Shown: piece by piece, positions 35,001 through 44,846 of the stretch
Layout: the number at the start of each line of letters is the position of its first letter
Position numbering within the stretch: the first letter of the stretch is position 1
Assembly (NCBI GenBank): GCA_905233245.1
Contig: CAJODK010000014.1
Coordinates: forward strand, 1 to 64,000
Reading direction: 5' to 3'
Source of the DNA: an uncultured Prevotella sp.
GTDB taxonomy: Bacteria > Bacteroidota > Bacteroidia > Bacteroidales > Bacteroidaceae
Length of the DNA stretch: 64,000 nt
Notes under the pieces: generated by a model
Seen by the model: the letters and a program-made list of their open reading frames with translations, nothing else
The model's database searches: none
What the model was told of the DNA's origin: nothing
Program-made: the position numbers and the translations under genes

Positions 35001-38000
35001 TTCATCTACTACGACCGAGACGGCACCTCAGCACAGCACTCCGGAAAACTGCATATCAACCTCGGTGAGATATCAGAGGACATACTGCTCGACGGAAAGA
35101 AGTTCTACGAGAGCGGCATGCCTGTGTCAGACTCCGAGAAGACCATAGATACGCAGTGGGGTAAGATACCTATGCAGACCACCATCACCTATGCCTTCGC
35201 CACCTCGGAGGGTTCTCGTGCCAAGCAGGACGTGGGTCTCGACGGTCTCACCGATGACGAGGAGCGTACATGGTACAATGACTATCTGCAGCAACTCCCA
35301 GCCAGCGTGCAGCAAGAGATAGGCCGTGACCCCGCTGGTGATAACTACCACTACTTCCGTGGCAGTGACTACGACGCTGAGCAACTGGGCATCCTGGAGC
35401 GATACAAGAATATCAACAACCCTCAGGGCAACTCCCCAGACTCCAGTTCGCAGACGGAGTCATACGATACGTCATACAAGAGCGGACCTGATATCGAGGA
35501 TATCAATCAGGACTACACTCTCAATGAATACGAGAAGTACTACGACTATGAGATAGACATCTCACCTGATGCCCTCAAGAACAATACCCAGGGCTACGTA
35601 GCCGACGTGCGCACCGCCCGTCCTCTGCTGCGTAATGGTACTCAGGAGGAGGTACACTGGTATCTCATGCGCATACCTATCAGCAGTCCGAGCAACAAGG
35701 TGGGTAATATCTCGGACTTGACATCCATACGTTTCATGCGTATGTATATGACGGACTTCCCTGACTCCTGCGTACTGCGTCTGGCAAGCCTCAACCTCGT
35801 ACGCGGTGACTGGCGCGTATATGACCAGAGCACACAGACTCTCAGGGACTGCAACCCTCATCCAGGAGCACAGGTCACAGCTTCGTCCATCAATATCGAG
35901 GAGAATAATGACAAGGAACCAGTAAACTATATCCTGCCTCCTGGCATCTCCCGCGTAGTGGACCCATCACAGCCACAGCTCGTGGAGAACAATGAGCAGT
36001 CTCTCCGCATGGATATCATCGACATGGCTACCAATGATGCCATTGCCGTGTACAAGAACACGCACTTCGACATGCGCTACTACAAACGCCTGCAGATGTT
36101 TGTACATGCCAACTCCACTAAGAATAATCCTACCGGCCTCAAGGACTACGACATCGCACTCTTCGTAAGGCTGGGCAGCGACTACAACAACAATTACTAC
36201 GAATACGACATACCGCTGAAGCTCACCGAGCATCGCTCCAACTACACCTCTAACTCCGATGCTGACCGCGCTGCAGTATGGCCAGCGGAGAATATGCTCA
36301 ACCTCGACCTAAGCAAATTCACGGCTCTCAAGAAGCGTCGTAACATAGAGAAGAGAAATGGGCGTGCCTCATACAACGTTGTCTTCTCGCAGACCGATGC
36401 CGATAACCAGAAGAACACCTTGCGCATCCTCGGCAATCCATCGCTCGGAGAGGTGAAGACGATGATGATAGGCATCAAGAAAGTGGGCACATCATCCACA
36501 CCGCAGGATGCAGAGGTGTGGGTCAACGAACTGCGTCTCCTCGAACCAGAGAGCGAGGGCGGTTGGGCTGCTGCTGCCAACCTCAATGTACAACTCTCTG
36601 ACCTCGGTTCGGTACAGGCTTCGGGCAAGTATATCAGCGATGGCTTCGGAGGACTGGAACAGAAGGTCATGGAGCGCACCACTGACAAGTACGCCACATA
36701 CAGTGTCACCACCAACCTCGACCTGGGAAAATTCTTCCCTGAGAAGGCTAAGGTCACTGCACCTCTTTATTATAGCGTCACGCGCGAGCGCACATCTCCT
36801 AAGTACAGTCCTGTCGATACCGACATGAAGTTGGAGGATGCTCTGGAGTCTGCACAGAATCAGCATGAGCGTGACTCCATAGAGTCTCTCGCTGTCACCA
36901 AGAAGGTAAGTAAGAACTTCTCCCTCTCTGGCGTTCGTGTGGGCATCGCTACCAAGGGACATCCTATGCCTTACGATCCCGCCAACTTCACCTTCTCCTA
37001 CTCTCACTCTCATGCTCACACCGAGGGTAACACCACCGTATATGAAAATGAGGATACATGGAAAGGTTCTCTCAACTACTCATGGTCACCGGTATACAAG
37101 TCCATCGAACCGTTCAAGAAGATAAAGTCCAAGTCCAAGTACTACGACATCCTCAAGAAGTTTGCACTCAACTATATGCCGCAGACCATCGCCTTCAATA
37201 CGGAGATATCACGCTACTACTACGAATTGCAGGAGCGTGACCTGGAAGATATCAGTTCTACTTCGTCGATACCTGCTACATGGAACTCCCGCTTCCTCTG
37301 GGACCGTGACTTCCAGCTGAGATGGGATCTCACGAAGAATCTCCACATGTCATTCCACAGCACTACGCAGGCAGAGATAGAGGAACCATACGTACAGGTC
37401 AACAAAGACCTCTACCCAGAGCAGTATGAGGCATGGAAAGACTCAGTATGGCAGAGCATCAAGCATCTGGGCACTCCACTGGACTACAACCAGTCCTTCA
37501 ATGCCTCATATCAGTTGCCTCTCAATCTCATTCCTATCTTCGACTGGATTAGTGCTGACGCCTCATATGCTGCTACCTACCACTGGGCTCGCGGTGCAGA
37601 GGAAGATGGCAAGGTAAAGTATGGCAATACCATCACCAACAATCGTGTCATCAATCTCAATGGCACGCTCAACATGGAGAAACTCTACAATCATGTGCCT
37701 TTCCTCAAGAAGGCTAATGAGCGATTCAATAAGACGCCAAAACGTAATCAGAATCAGAACAAGAACAAAAACACCAAGGACAAAGATAAGGATAAAGATA
37801 AGGACAAAGATAAGGACTCTAAGGCTCCGAAGAATGCCTTCGTAAAGGAAATAGTCATCCAAGCCGACACATCCGTCATCATCACTCACGGCAAGAAGAC
37901 ACGCCGACTCGCAGTAACCGCCCGCAGCGAGGATGGTAAGATTATCCCCGTGAAGTACAAGAAGATGGATGACAACAAGATAAAGATTATCAATAAGGGT

Positions 38001-39557
38001 GACACCACCGTCAAGATGAAAATCAGCGTCGTCGCCCTTCCGCCGCTCGATGATTTGAAGTGGTACAAGTTTGCTCAGTCTGCTGCTCGCGTGGCAATGA
38101 TGGTACGCTCCGTGGGCATCACCTACCGCACTCAGTACGGCATGGTGCTCCCAGGCTTCACTCCACAGGTGGGTGATATCTTCGGACAGCGTTCTGGTTA
38201 TGGTGCTCTGTCACCTGGTCTGGACTTCGCCTTCGGACTCATCGATGACAATTATATCAGCAAGGCGCGTGACAACAATTGGCTTCTCTCCGCAGCTGAC
38301 GCTGTCTCTACGCCTGCCACCACGTCACTGACTAAGGATTTGCAGGTGAAACTCACTCTGGAGCCCATACGCAATCTGAAGATTGACATGAATCTGGCAC
38401 ACACCAGGTCACGCTCCAAGTCCATACAGTATATGTATGAATCCACACCAACCACACAGAGTGGTTCGTTCTCCATGACTACCATCAGCATCAAGTCGGC
38501 CTTCGAAGGTACGGGCGATGCCAACAATGGTTACCACTCTGCTTCCTTCGAAAAGTTCTGCGGACTCCTCGACAGCTACCAGGCTCGTGTGCAGGCTCAG
38601 TACGATGGCGTGCGCTATCCTAATAACAGCACGATGAACGGCACAAAGTATGACCCATCCAAGACACCTGTCAAGAAGTACGGTGCTGATGTCATGGTAC
38701 CTGCATTCCTCAATGCCTATACGGGCTACAGTGGCCTGAGCATATTCCCTACTATCGCCTCTATGCTGCCCAACTGGACTCTGAAGTACAGTGGTCTGAC
38801 ACAACTGGCGTGGTTCAAGCAGCGTTTCAAGAGTGTCAATATCAATCACGGCTACAAGAGCATCTATGCAGTAGGTTCTTACTCATCATACTCTTCTTAT
38901 CAGAGCGTCATGGGCGACGAGATAGGCTTCATCACCGATGCCACTACGGGCAATCCTACCCCAAGTTCTATGTTCAATGTCTCCACCGTCAGCATCAACG
39001 AGGCCTTCTCACCACTGCTCGGCGTGGATGTCACACTCAAGAACAACATGACCTTCAAGGCAGAGTATCGCACCACACGTGTGCTGAGCCTCTCCATGAC
39101 CAGCATGCAGATTAATGAGACCACATCCAAGGACTGGGTGTTCGGCATGGGATATAAGATTAATGACTTCCGCTTCGTAAAGAGTCGTGCTCTCAAGGCT
39201 AATCGCAGCAAGAACAAGAGTGGCGACGGCGATGATGACGACTCTACCTCCAAGAACAAGAGAAGCAGTAAGACATCGAAGAAGACTGACTTCGCTCACG
39301 ACCTCAACCTGCGCCTTGATTTCTCTCTCCGCAAGCAGGCTGCCATCACTCGTGACATCGCTACCGTAACCTCTACGGCTACCAGCGGCAACACGGCTTT
39401 CAAACTGGCTTTAACAGCAGATTACACACTCTCCAAACTCCTTACCATGAGTTTATATTACGACCGTCAGAGCAACACTCCACTGCTCTCCGCAGGCTCA
39501 TATCCTACCGTCACTCAGGACTTTGGCGTATCTATGAAGTTCTCACTCACCCGTTAA
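32013..39557 (+). CDS. sprA: type 9 secretion outer-membrane translocon SprA
   Basis: Giant outer-membrane barrel that forms the conducting channel of the type 9 secretion system (SprA/Sov). 2514 residues from GTG 32013; ATG at 32034 is an alternative start 7 codons in. The N-terminal signal MRRQIN plus a hydrophobic stretch is followed by a long beta-rich sequence typical of SprA, with repeated plug and barrel segments and a C-terminal strand ending SMKFSLTR. A lysine/aspartate low-complexity linker (KDKDKDKDKD, about residue 1925) and an acidic GDGDDDDS stretch (about 2410) are notable. Its presence predicts surface or secreted cargo with C-terminal sorting domains elsewhere in the genome. 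Located next to ruvA as in other Bacteroidetes. Confidence 0.95.
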   Translation: MRRQINIMMMLVAMVMIATAMTPLGLSFGTPVLDDPPTSLEKYRQQMAELELETDSIPDSLLHPRWPIQRTTPITYDDLQQGTADLPRPENMKQEVEYNDTLNKYVIGTRMGKTWVSAPIMMDQGEYLKWSEKKLFDDYFRSKNSEIFEKKGKEKFDFTDMHFDLGPAEKIFGPGGIRVKTQGTAEIRLGATMKSIDNPSLPLSNRKTTTVDFDEKINVNVTGKVGDKMNFNLNYNTDATFDYDAQNMKLKYEGKEDEIIKLVEAGNVSFPSNSSLITGASSLFGVRADMQFGRLKLQTVLSQKKSSSKSVSSKGGVQLTPFEFNVANYEENRHFFLDNYFRENYDDWMSRLPTPVTSVTINRVEIWVTNKNGSTANTRDIVAFANLGDMGVTNVPNNHEDLLYQDLAANPDLRILDNVYDILEGQNYGGVTMQGGKTYEKVGKARLLTSSEYSLNTAMGYVTLKSNLQTDQVLAIAYEYTSGGVTYQVGEFSTDNTSTEQTIFVKALKNTEVSPSQPNWDLMMKNVYYLASSVNKEKFRLDVKYQGDTIGTYTTYIPDPTVKSIPIIRLQGADRLDNNNRTHPNGQFDYVEGYTVANGRVYFPMAEPFGEGLKNALISHGMDSQTAEKYSYCELYDTTKTAAKQMAEKNKFLMTGQFKGTSANVISLGAYNVPQGSVVVTAGGVTLVEGVDYSVDYSAGEVTILNQSIIDAGTSVNVSLESQSDYTMERKSMFGVNWQYDFSKDFNISGTFQHLREQSLTSKVAMGSEPVNNTLVGFNISWKKESQWLTDMLNKIPFLHVKQPSQIQFTGEFAKLFSSIASGTQDNASYVDDFENSTYNISLLAPTSWQLSSAPKDLLTPSEYNKSDLQSGYRRGKLAWYFIDNLFTNRSSSLTPAHIRGNVELLSNHYVREVYVSEVYPNRDQSTYNGATNVLQIMNMAYYPKERGPYNFSTNLNSDGTLMTPQKSWGGMMRKLDTTDFEEANIEYVEFWMLDPFIYYDRDGTSAQHSGKLHINLGEISEDILLDGKKFYESGMPVSDSEKTIDTQWGKIPMQTTITYAFATSEGSRAKQDVGLDGLTDDEERTWYNDYLQQLPASVQQEIGRDPAGDNYHYFRGSDYDAEQLGILERYKNINNPQGNSPDSSSQTESYDTSYKSGPDIEDINQDYTLNEYEKYYDYEIDISPDALKNNTQGYVADVRTARPLLRNGTQEEVHWYLMRIPISSPSNKVGNISDLTSIRFMRMYMTDFPDSCVLRLASLNLVRGDWRVYDQSTQTLRDCNPHPGAQVTASSINIEENNDKEPVNYILPPGISRVVDPSQPQLVENNEQSLRMDIIDMATNDAIAVYKNTHFDMRYYKRLQMFVHANSTKNNPTGLKDYDIALFVRLGSDYNNNYYEYDIPLKLTEHRSNYTSNSDADRAAVWPAENMLNLDLSKFTALKKRRNIEKRNGRASYNVVFSQTDADNQKNTLRILGNPSLGEVKTMMIGIKKVGTSSTPQDAEVWVNELRLLEPESEGGWAAAANLNVQLSDLGSVQASGKYISDGFGGLEQKVMERTTDKYATYSVTTNLDLGKFFPEKAKVTAPLYYSVTRERTSPKYSPVDTDMKLEDALESAQNQHERDSIESLAVTKKVSKNFSLSGVRVGIATKGHPMPYDPANFTFSYSHSHAHTEGNTTVYENEDTWKGSLNYSWSPVYKSIEPFKKIKSKSKYYDILKKFALNYMPQTIAFNTEISRYYYELQERDLEDISSTSSIPATWNSRFLWDRDFQLRWDLTKNLHMSFHSTTQAEIEEPYVQVNKDLYPEQYEAWKDSVWQSIKHLGTPLDYNQSFNASYQLPLNLIPIFDWISADASYAATYHWARGAEEDGKVKYGNTITNNRVINLNGTLNMEKLYNHVPFLKKANERFNKTPKRNQNQNKNKNTKDKDKDKDKDKDKDSKAPKNAFVKEIVIQADTSVIITHGKKTRRLAVTARSEDGKIIPVKYKKMDDNKIKIINKGDTTVKMKISVVALPPLDDLKWYKFAQSAARVAMMVRSVGITYRTQYGMVLPGFTPQVGDIFGQRSGYGALSPGLDFAFGLIDDNYISKARDNNWLLSAADAVSTPATTSLTKDLQVKLTLEPIRNLKIDMNLAHTRSRSKSIQYMYESTPTTQSGSFSMTTISIKSAFEGTGDANNGYHSASFEKFCGLLDSYQARVQAQYDGVRYPNNSTMNGTKYDPSKTPVKKYGADVMVPAFLNAYTGYSGLSIFPTIASMLPNWTLKYSGLTQLAWFKQRFKSVNINHGYKSIYAVGSYSSYSSYQSVMGDEIGFITDATTGNPTPSSMFNVSTVSINEAFSPLLGVDVTLKNNMTFKAEYRTTRVLSLSMTSMQINETTSKDWVFGMGYKINDFRFVKSRALKANRSKNKSGDGDDDDSTSKNKRSSKTSKKTDFAHDLNLRLDFSLRKQAAITRDIATVTSTATSGNTAFKLALTADYTLSKLLTMSLYYDRQSNTPLLSAGSYPTVTQDFGVSMKFSLTR
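37767..37818. repeat. GAYAARGA/KD microrepeat inside sprA
   Basis: Six-nt repeats of AAGGACAAAGATAAG type coding for alternating Lys-Asp. Unit number could change by slippage in multiples that keep the frame. Confidence 0.8.
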
Positions 39558-39574
39558 AAGTGAGAAAAATATTC

Positions 39575-39608
39575 AACTTTCAACCTTCAACTTTCAACTT
39601 TCAACTTT
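39575..39608. repeat. CTTTCAA heptad array upstream of phoH
   Basis: Five CAACTTT-type units (one of 6 nt) run directly into a T-run and the TACCTTTG promoter, the mirror orientation of the array at ppdK. Confidence 0.88.
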
Positions 39609-39614
39609 TTTTTG

Positions 39615-39622
39615 TACCTTTG
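39615..39622 (+). promoter_or_regulatory. promoter of the phoH-purC-menG-aroE-abcF-metA operon
   Basis: TACCTTTG 11 nt before the phoH ATG. No internal promoter is obvious up to metA, where genes overlap or are separated by a few bases. Confidence 0.78.
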
Positions 39623-39632
39623 CACTCTTGAA

Positions 39633-40570
39633 ATGATAGAGAAGCATATCATATTGGAAGACATTGACCCCGTGACCTTCTACGGCGTCAACAATGCACA
39701 CCTGCAGATGGTGCGCTCACTGTACCCAAAACTGCGCATCATGGCGAGGGGTAACGTCATACGTGTCTTGGGTGACGAAGAGGTGCTATGTCATTTTGAG
39801 GACGATATGGAGCGACTGCGTCAGCATGTCCTCCGCTACAACGTCCTCACCGATGAAGACATAGTAAATATAGTAAAGGTGAGGGTTAATGTTAGCGCTG
39901 ATAATAGTTCCGCAATTGTCTATTCCATGTCTGGCAAGCCCATCAAGGCTCGTTCCGAAAATCAGCAGGCACTCATTGACAGCTACATGCGCAATGATAT
40001 GGTCTTCGCCGTAGGCCCTGCCCGTACCTCTCAATAGCACTCGCCGTCAAAGCGCTCAAGGAGAAGACGGCACGCAAGATTATCCTCTCTCGTCCTGCAG
40101 TCGAGGCGGGCGAGAAACTGGGCTTCCTGCCTGGTGACATGAAGGATAAGATAGACCCGTATCTCCAACCTCTCTACGATGCTCTGGAGGATATGCTCCC
40201 ACAGGTCAAACTGCAGGATATGATGGACAAGCATATCATACAGATAGCACCACTAGCCTTCATGCGCGGACGCACACTCTCTGATGCCGTCGTCATCCTC
40301 GACGAGGCACAGAATACCACCCCCGCACAGATTCGTATGTTCCTCACCCGCATGGGATGGAATACCAAGATGATTATTACTGGTGACCTCACGCAGGTTG
40401 ACCTCCCCAACAGTCAGAAGTCAGGACTGCACTACGCCACCGAAGTACTCAAGGATATTGACGGCATCGGCATTGTGCGCCTCACAGACAAGGACATCGT
40501 TCGACATAAATTAGTAACAAAAATAGTAAACGCATTTGACAACAATGAACAACTCTCTCACAAAAACTGA
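39633..40570 (+). pseudogene. phoH: PhoH-like ATPase gene broken by a deletion in the P-loop
   Basis: Two ORFs (to the TAG at 40035-40037, then a -1-shifted frame to 40570) together make one PhoH protein. The first part ends NDMVFAVGPA and then RTSQ-stop; the second frame resumes at YLSIALAVKALKEKTARK. Intact homologues read FAVGPAGTGKTYLSIALAVKAL, so G-T-G-K-T is missing: the data fit a 13-nt deletion removing the Walker A core. Downstream the Walker B VVILDEAQNT and the rest are intact. Start is ATG 39633; the track's TTG 39612 lies in the promoter. The 3' end overlaps purC by 26 nt. A sequencing or assembly error is the main alternative. Confidence 0.88.
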
Positions 40571-41498
40571 ATTCTCCTTCCCTGGACAGACCGCTGTCTA
40601 TCATGGTAAGGTTCGCGACGTTTACACTATCAATGACGACCTCATGGTCATGGTAGCCACTGATCGCATCAGCGCTTTTGATGTAATCCTCCCTAAGGGA
40701 ATCCCCTTCAAGGGACAAGTGCTCAATCAGATAGCAGCGAAGTTCCTTGATGCTACTAAGGACATCTGTCCCAACTGGAAACTTGCTACTCCCGACCCAC
40801 AGGTTACCGTAGGTCTCAAGTGTGAGGGCTTCCGCGTGGAGATGATTATCCGTGGCATCCTCACAGGTTCGGCTTGGCGCGACTACCAGAAGGGCGTACG
40901 CGAGATTTGTGGTGTAAAACTTCCTGAAGGAATGCGTGAGAACGAGCGCTTCCCAGAGCCTATCATCACTCCTACCACTAAGGCTGACGAGGGACACGAC
41001 CTCAACATCTCCAAAGAGGAAATAATCACTCAGGGCATCGTATCTCGTGAGGACTACGAGGTGATGGAGGACTACACTCGCCGTCTCTTCGCTCGCGGTC
41101 AGGAGATTGCCGCTAAGCAGGGCCTTATCCTCGTGGACACCAAGTACGAGTTTGGCAAGCGTGACGGCAAGGTGTATCTCATCGATGAGATTCACACCCC
41201 TGACTCTTCCCGCTATTTCTATGCTGACGGCTATGAGGAGAAGTTTGCCAAGGGTGAACCTCAGAAGCAGCTCTCAAAGGAGTTTGTGCGTCAGTGGCTC
41301 ATCGAGCACAATTTCATGAACGAGCCTGGTCAGCAGATGCCTGAGATTACGGACGAGTATGCAGAGTCTGTGGCTGAGCGTTACATCGAACTATACGAGC
41401 ACATCGTAGGCGAGAAGTTCGATCGCACTACAGACCAGTCTGACATCAATGCACGTATAGAGAAGAACGTTACTGAATGGTTGAAGTCGAAGGCGTAA
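40545..41498 (+). CDS. purC: phosphoribosylaminoimidazole-succinocarboxamide synthase
   Basis: SAICAR synthase of purine synthesis: joins aspartate to CAIR with ATP. 317 residues from ATG 40545 ([10 protein letters not shown]); the track's TTG 3 codons earlier is less likely. Visible: [38 protein letters not shown], and [13 protein letters not shown], the Asp-rich substrate and metal site. The N-terminus overlaps the phoH end and the C-terminus overlaps menG by 22 nt, suggesting coupling. Confidence 0.96.
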   Translation: MNNSLTKTEFSFPGQTAVYHGKVRDVYTINDDLMVMVATDRISAFDVILPKGIPFKGQVLNQIAAKFLDATKDICPNWKLATPDPQVTVGLKCEGFRVEMIIRGILTGSAWRDYQKGVREICGVKLPEGMRENERFPEPIITPTTKADEGHDLNISKEEIITQGIVSREDYEVMEDYTRRLFARGQEIAAKQGLILVDTKYEFGKRDGKVYLIDEIHTPDSSRYFYADGYEEKFAKGEPQKQLSKEFVRQWLIEHNFMNEPGQQMPEITDEYAESVAERYIELYEHIVGEKFDRTTDQSDINARIEKNVTEWLKSKA

Positions 41499-42214
41499 AA
41501 CCATATTCGCAGGATGGCGAGAAAGCTCCGCAGGTAGAGACGATGTTCGACAACATCGCCCCTACCTACGACAAGCTCAACCACCGTCTCTCCCTGAATA
41601 TCGACCGCTACTGGCGCTCTCGTGCCATTAAGGCTCTAAGGGCTACCCTCTCTTCTCCACAAATCCTAGATGTTGCTACCGGCACTGGTGACTTCGCCAT
41701 CCTCATGGCTCAGCGACTACACCCAGAGCACATTACGGCGACGGACATCTCAGAGGGGATGATGCAGGTGGGTCGCAGGAAGGTCAGCGAACTGGGATTG
41801 CAGGGCGTTATCTCCTTCGAGAGAGAAGACTGCACCGCACTCTCCTATCCCGACGCCTCCTTCGATGCTGTCACTGCCACCTTCGGCATACGCAATTTCC
41901 AAGACCTGGAGCAAGGGTTACGCGAGATGCACCGAGTGCTGCGTCCTGGTGGTTCTCTCTGCCTCCTCGAACTCTCCACTCCCGTTTGCACTCCATTCAA
42001 GCAACTCTTCACCCTATACAGCCGCTTCATACTACCTCTCTACGGACGTCTCGTCTCTCACGACTCACAGGCATACTCCTACCTCAATCGCTCCATCGCT
42101 GCCTTTCCGCAGGGTGAGACGATGCTCTCTATACTAAATAAGGTAGGGTTCCGTCATTCTGAGTTCAATAGATTAACCTTTGGCATTTGTACACTATACA
42201 CTGCAACAAAATGA
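41477..42214 (+). CDS. ubiE: demethylmenaquinone methyltransferase
   Basis: SAM-dependent C-methyltransferase that makes menaquinone from demethylmenaquinone (MenG/UbiE). 245 residues; [28 protein letters not shown] motif [32 protein letters not shown] and the C-terminal family signature [21 protein letters not shown] start overlaps purC by 22 nt, stop overlaps aroE by ATGA. In an anaerobe it serves the menaquinone-dependent fumarate respiration chain. Confidence 0.95.
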   Translation: MVEVEGVKPYSQDGEKAPQVETMFDNIAPTYDKLNHRLSLNIDRYWRSRAIKALRATLSSPQILDVATGTGDFAILMAQRLHPEHITATDISEGMMQVGRRKVSELGLQGVISFEREDCTALSYPDASFDAVTATFGIRNFQDLEQGLREMHRVLRPGGSLCLLELSTPVCTPFKQLFTLYSRFILPLYGRLVSHDSQAYSYLNRSIAAFPQGETMLSILNKVGFRHSEFNRLTFGICTLYTATK

Positions 42215-42957
42215 AACGCTACGGTATCATAGGCACTCCTCTCGGCCACTCGTTCTCTCCTGGTTACTTCAATGAGAAGTTCCACAACGAGGACATCGAC
42301 GCCATCTACGAGAAATACGAACTCCCCGTCATCACTGATGTCATGGGGCTAGTCAAATACACGCCCGACCTCTGTGGCTTTAATGTCACCATCCCTTACA
42401 AGGAGAAGATTATGTCCTTCCTCGACATCGTCTCTCCTGAGGCACGCGCCATAGGAGCCGTCAACCTCGTGAAAATTACCAATAAGGAGAACGGGGAACG
42501 ATTCCTCGAAGGACATAACACCGACGTCATCGGTTTCACTCGTTCCATACAGTCTCTCCTCAACCCCCTCTACCACAAGCGCGCGCTCATCCTCGGTACA
42601 GGTGGTGCGAGTAAGGCTGTAGGCTACGCCCTACGTCAATTCGGGCTCGACACTCTCCTCGTCTCCCGCTACCATAAGAACGACACCATCACCTACGACC
42701 AGATTACCCCTGAACTGCTTGCCGACTATACCGTCATCGTCAATTGCACCCCATGCGGTATGTCTCCTCACTTCGATGAGTGTCCCTCTCTCCCCTACTC
42801 CGCCCTCACCTCGCACCACCTGCTGTACGACCTCATCTACAACCCCGACGAGACCCTCTTCCTCAAGAAAGGACGCGCTCAGGGCGCCATCACTAAAAAC
42901 GGCCTAGAAATGCTGCTCCTGCAGGCCGAAGCAGGCTGGGAAATTTGGAACAAATGA
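42211..42957 (+). CDS. aroE: shikimate dehydrogenase
   Basis: Reduces 3-dehydroshikimate to shikimate with NADPH. 248 residues from ATG 42211 ([17 protein letters not shown]), coupled by ATGA to ubiE; the track's TTG lies 8 codons upstream. Substrate-site [25 protein letters not shown] (catalytic Lys), NTDVIGF, and the nucleotide motif [15 protein letters not shown] are present. Slightly shorter than the 270-residue average, as is typical for Bacteroidetes. Confidence 0.95.
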   Translation: MKRYGIIGTPLGHSFSPGYFNEKFHNEDIDAIYEKYELPVITDVMGLVKYTPDLCGFNVTIPYKEKIMSFLDIVSPEARAIGAVNLVKITNKENGERFLEGHNTDVIGFTRSIQSLLNPLYHKRALILGTGGASKAVGYALRQFGLDTLLVSRYHKNDTITYDQITPELLADYTVIVNCTPCGMSPHFDECPSLPYSALTSHHLLYDLIYNPDETLFLKKGRAQGAITKNGLEMLLLQAEAGWEIWNK

Positions 42958-44843
42958 TTTCTGTAGAGAATCTCAAAATAGAATTCGGCGTAAAGCCTCT
43001 CTTCACGGACGTCTCGTTCGTGATTAACGAGCGTGACCGCATCGCCCTTGTCGGCAAGAACGGGGCAGGCAAATCTACCATGCTCAAGATTCTCTCTGGT
43101 CTCAAGTCCCCGACATCAGGTACCGTCGCCATACCCAACGACTGCTCCATCGGCTATCTCCCACAGGTTATGATACTTCAGGACGATACTACTGTGCGTG
43201 AAGAAGCCCGCAAAGCCTTTTCTGACGTGGATAAGATGAAAGCTAAGGTAGACCGTCTGCAGAAGGAGATGGAAACACGCACCGACTATGAGTCTGACTC
43301 CTACATGGAACTTGTCGAACGCTTCACCACCGCCCACGAGCGCTACCTCATGATGGGAGCAGAAAGCCGTGAGGCTGAGATGGAGCGCACTCTCACTGGA
43401 CTGGGATTCCTGCGCACCGACTTCGACCGTCCTACATCAGAATTCTCTGGTGGCTGGCGCATGCGTATCGAACTTGCCAAACTTCTCTTGCGACACCACG
43501 ACGTGCTACTCCTCGATGAGCCCACCAACCACCTCGACATCGAATCCATACAATGGCTGGAGCAGTTCCTCGCTCAAAGCTCGCAGGCAGTAGTACTTGT
43601 CTCCCATGACCGCGCCTTCATTAACAATGTCACTAATCGCACCCTCGAAATCTCATGCGGGCGCGTCATAGACTATAAGGTGAAGTACGACGAGTATGTG
43701 GTACTCCGCAAGGAGCGTCGCGAACAGCAGTTACGTGCTTACGAAAACCAACAGAAAGAGATAGCAGATACCAAGGCCTTCATTGAGCGCTTCCGCTATC
43801 AGGCCACCAAGGCAGTGCAGGTGCAGCAACGCATACGCCAACTTGAGAAGATAGTCCCCATCGAAGTCGATGAGGTGGACAACTCAGCCCTGCGACTTAA
43901 ATTTCCTCCCTGTCTCCGCTCTGGCGACTACCCCATCATCTGCGACTCTGTGAAAAAGACTTACGAGGAGCACCTTGTGTTCGCCGATGTCACCCTCACT
44001 ATCAAGCGCGGTGAGAAAGTCGCTTTTGTGGGCAAGAACGGCGAGGGTAAGACCACCCTCGTAAAGTGCATTATGGGCGAGATACCCTTCGAGGGAAATC
44101 TCAAGGTAGGTCACAACGTACAGATAGGCTACTTCGCCCAGAATCAGGCACAACTCCTCGATGAAGACCTCACAGTCTTCGAAACCATCGACAGCGTAGC
44201 CCGTGGCGAGATACGCCTGCGCATCAAAGACATCCTCGGTGCCTTCATGTTTGGTGGCGAAGCCAGCGACAAGTATGTCCGTTACCTCTCTGGAGGTGAG
44301 CGTACACGCCTTGCTATGATACGCTTGCTACTGCAACCCGTCAACCTCCTCATCCTTGATGAGCCCACCAACCACCTCGACATGGTATCAAAGGATGTCC
44401 TCAAGGAAGCCATCCGAGCCTTCGATGGCACGGTTATTGTAGTGTCACACGACAGAGAGTTTCTTGACGGCCTAGTCGATAAGGTCTATGAGTTCGGTAA
44501 TGGTAAGGTACGCGAGCACCTCGGTGGCATCTATGACTATCTACGCACCAAGAATGCACAGACCATAGAAGAGAGCCTCAGGACCACCCCTCCTCCCCCT
44601 CCTAGTAAGTCTAGCCAGCCTAGTAAACCCAGTCCCTCTGGTAAGTCTGGCCCATCTAGCAAAAACAGGAAAAAAATGAAGACCCTCGAAGAGCAAATCG
44701 AGAAACTAGAGCAGCAGAAAGCCGAACTCGATGAGCTCCTCCTCCTACCCGAGAATGCAGCCAATATGCAGATGGTCACCCAATATACCGAACTCCAAGC
44801 CGAATTAGACAAACTCGAAGAAGAATACTTTTCATTAGAATAG
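42954..44843 (+). CDS. ABC-F family ATPase (translation factor type)
   Basis: 629 residues from ATG 42954, coupled by ATGA to aroE. Two ABC domains: first with GKNGAGKST, SGGWRMRIELAKLLL and LLLDEPTNHLD; second with GKNGEGKTT, LSGGERTRLAM and LLILDEPTNHLD. There are no membrane segments. The linker between domains is helical and basic (ABC-F P-site tRNA interaction motif region). The C-terminus has a Pro/Ser/Lys-rich stretch (TTPPPPPSKSSQPSKPSPS) and a coiled coil (EEQIEKLEQQKAELDELL), as in Uup-like proteins. Such proteins bind the ribosome E-site; the precise role is unknown. Confidence 0.93.
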   Translation: MISVENLKIEFGVKPLFTDVSFVINERDRIALVGKNGAGKSTMLKILSGLKSPTSGTVAIPNDCSIGYLPQVMILQDDTTVREEARKAFSDVDKMKAKVDRLQKEMETRTDYESDSYMELVERFTTAHERYLMMGAESREAEMERTLTGLGFLRTDFDRPTSEFSGGWRMRIELAKLLLRHHDVLLLDEPTNHLDIESIQWLEQFLAQSSQAVVLVSHDRAFINNVTNRTLEISCGRVIDYKVKYDEYVVLRKERREQQLRAYENQQKEIADTKAFIERFRYQATKAVQVQQRIRQLEKIVPIEVDEVDNSALRLKFPPCLRSGDYPIICDSVKKTYEEHLVFADVTLTIKRGEKVAFVGKNGEGKTTLVKCIMGEIPFEGNLKVGHNVQIGYFAQNQAQLLDEDLTVFETIDSVARGEIRLRIKDILGAFMFGGEASDKYVRYLSGGERTRLAMIRLLLQPVNLLILDEPTNHLDMVSKDVLKEAIRAFDGTVIVVSHDREFLDGLVDKVYEFGNGKVREHLGGIYDYLRTKNAQTIEESLRTTPPPPPSKSSQPSKPSPSGKSGPSSKNRKKMKTLEEQIEKLEQQKAELDELLLLPENAANMQMVTQYTELQAELDKLEEEYFSLE

Positions 44844-44846
44844 AAT

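Noticed and set aside
40020-40040. Programmed frameshift in phoH
   Set aside because: No slippery heptamer, and a shift cannot restore the missing Walker A residues; deletion explains both frame and missing motif.
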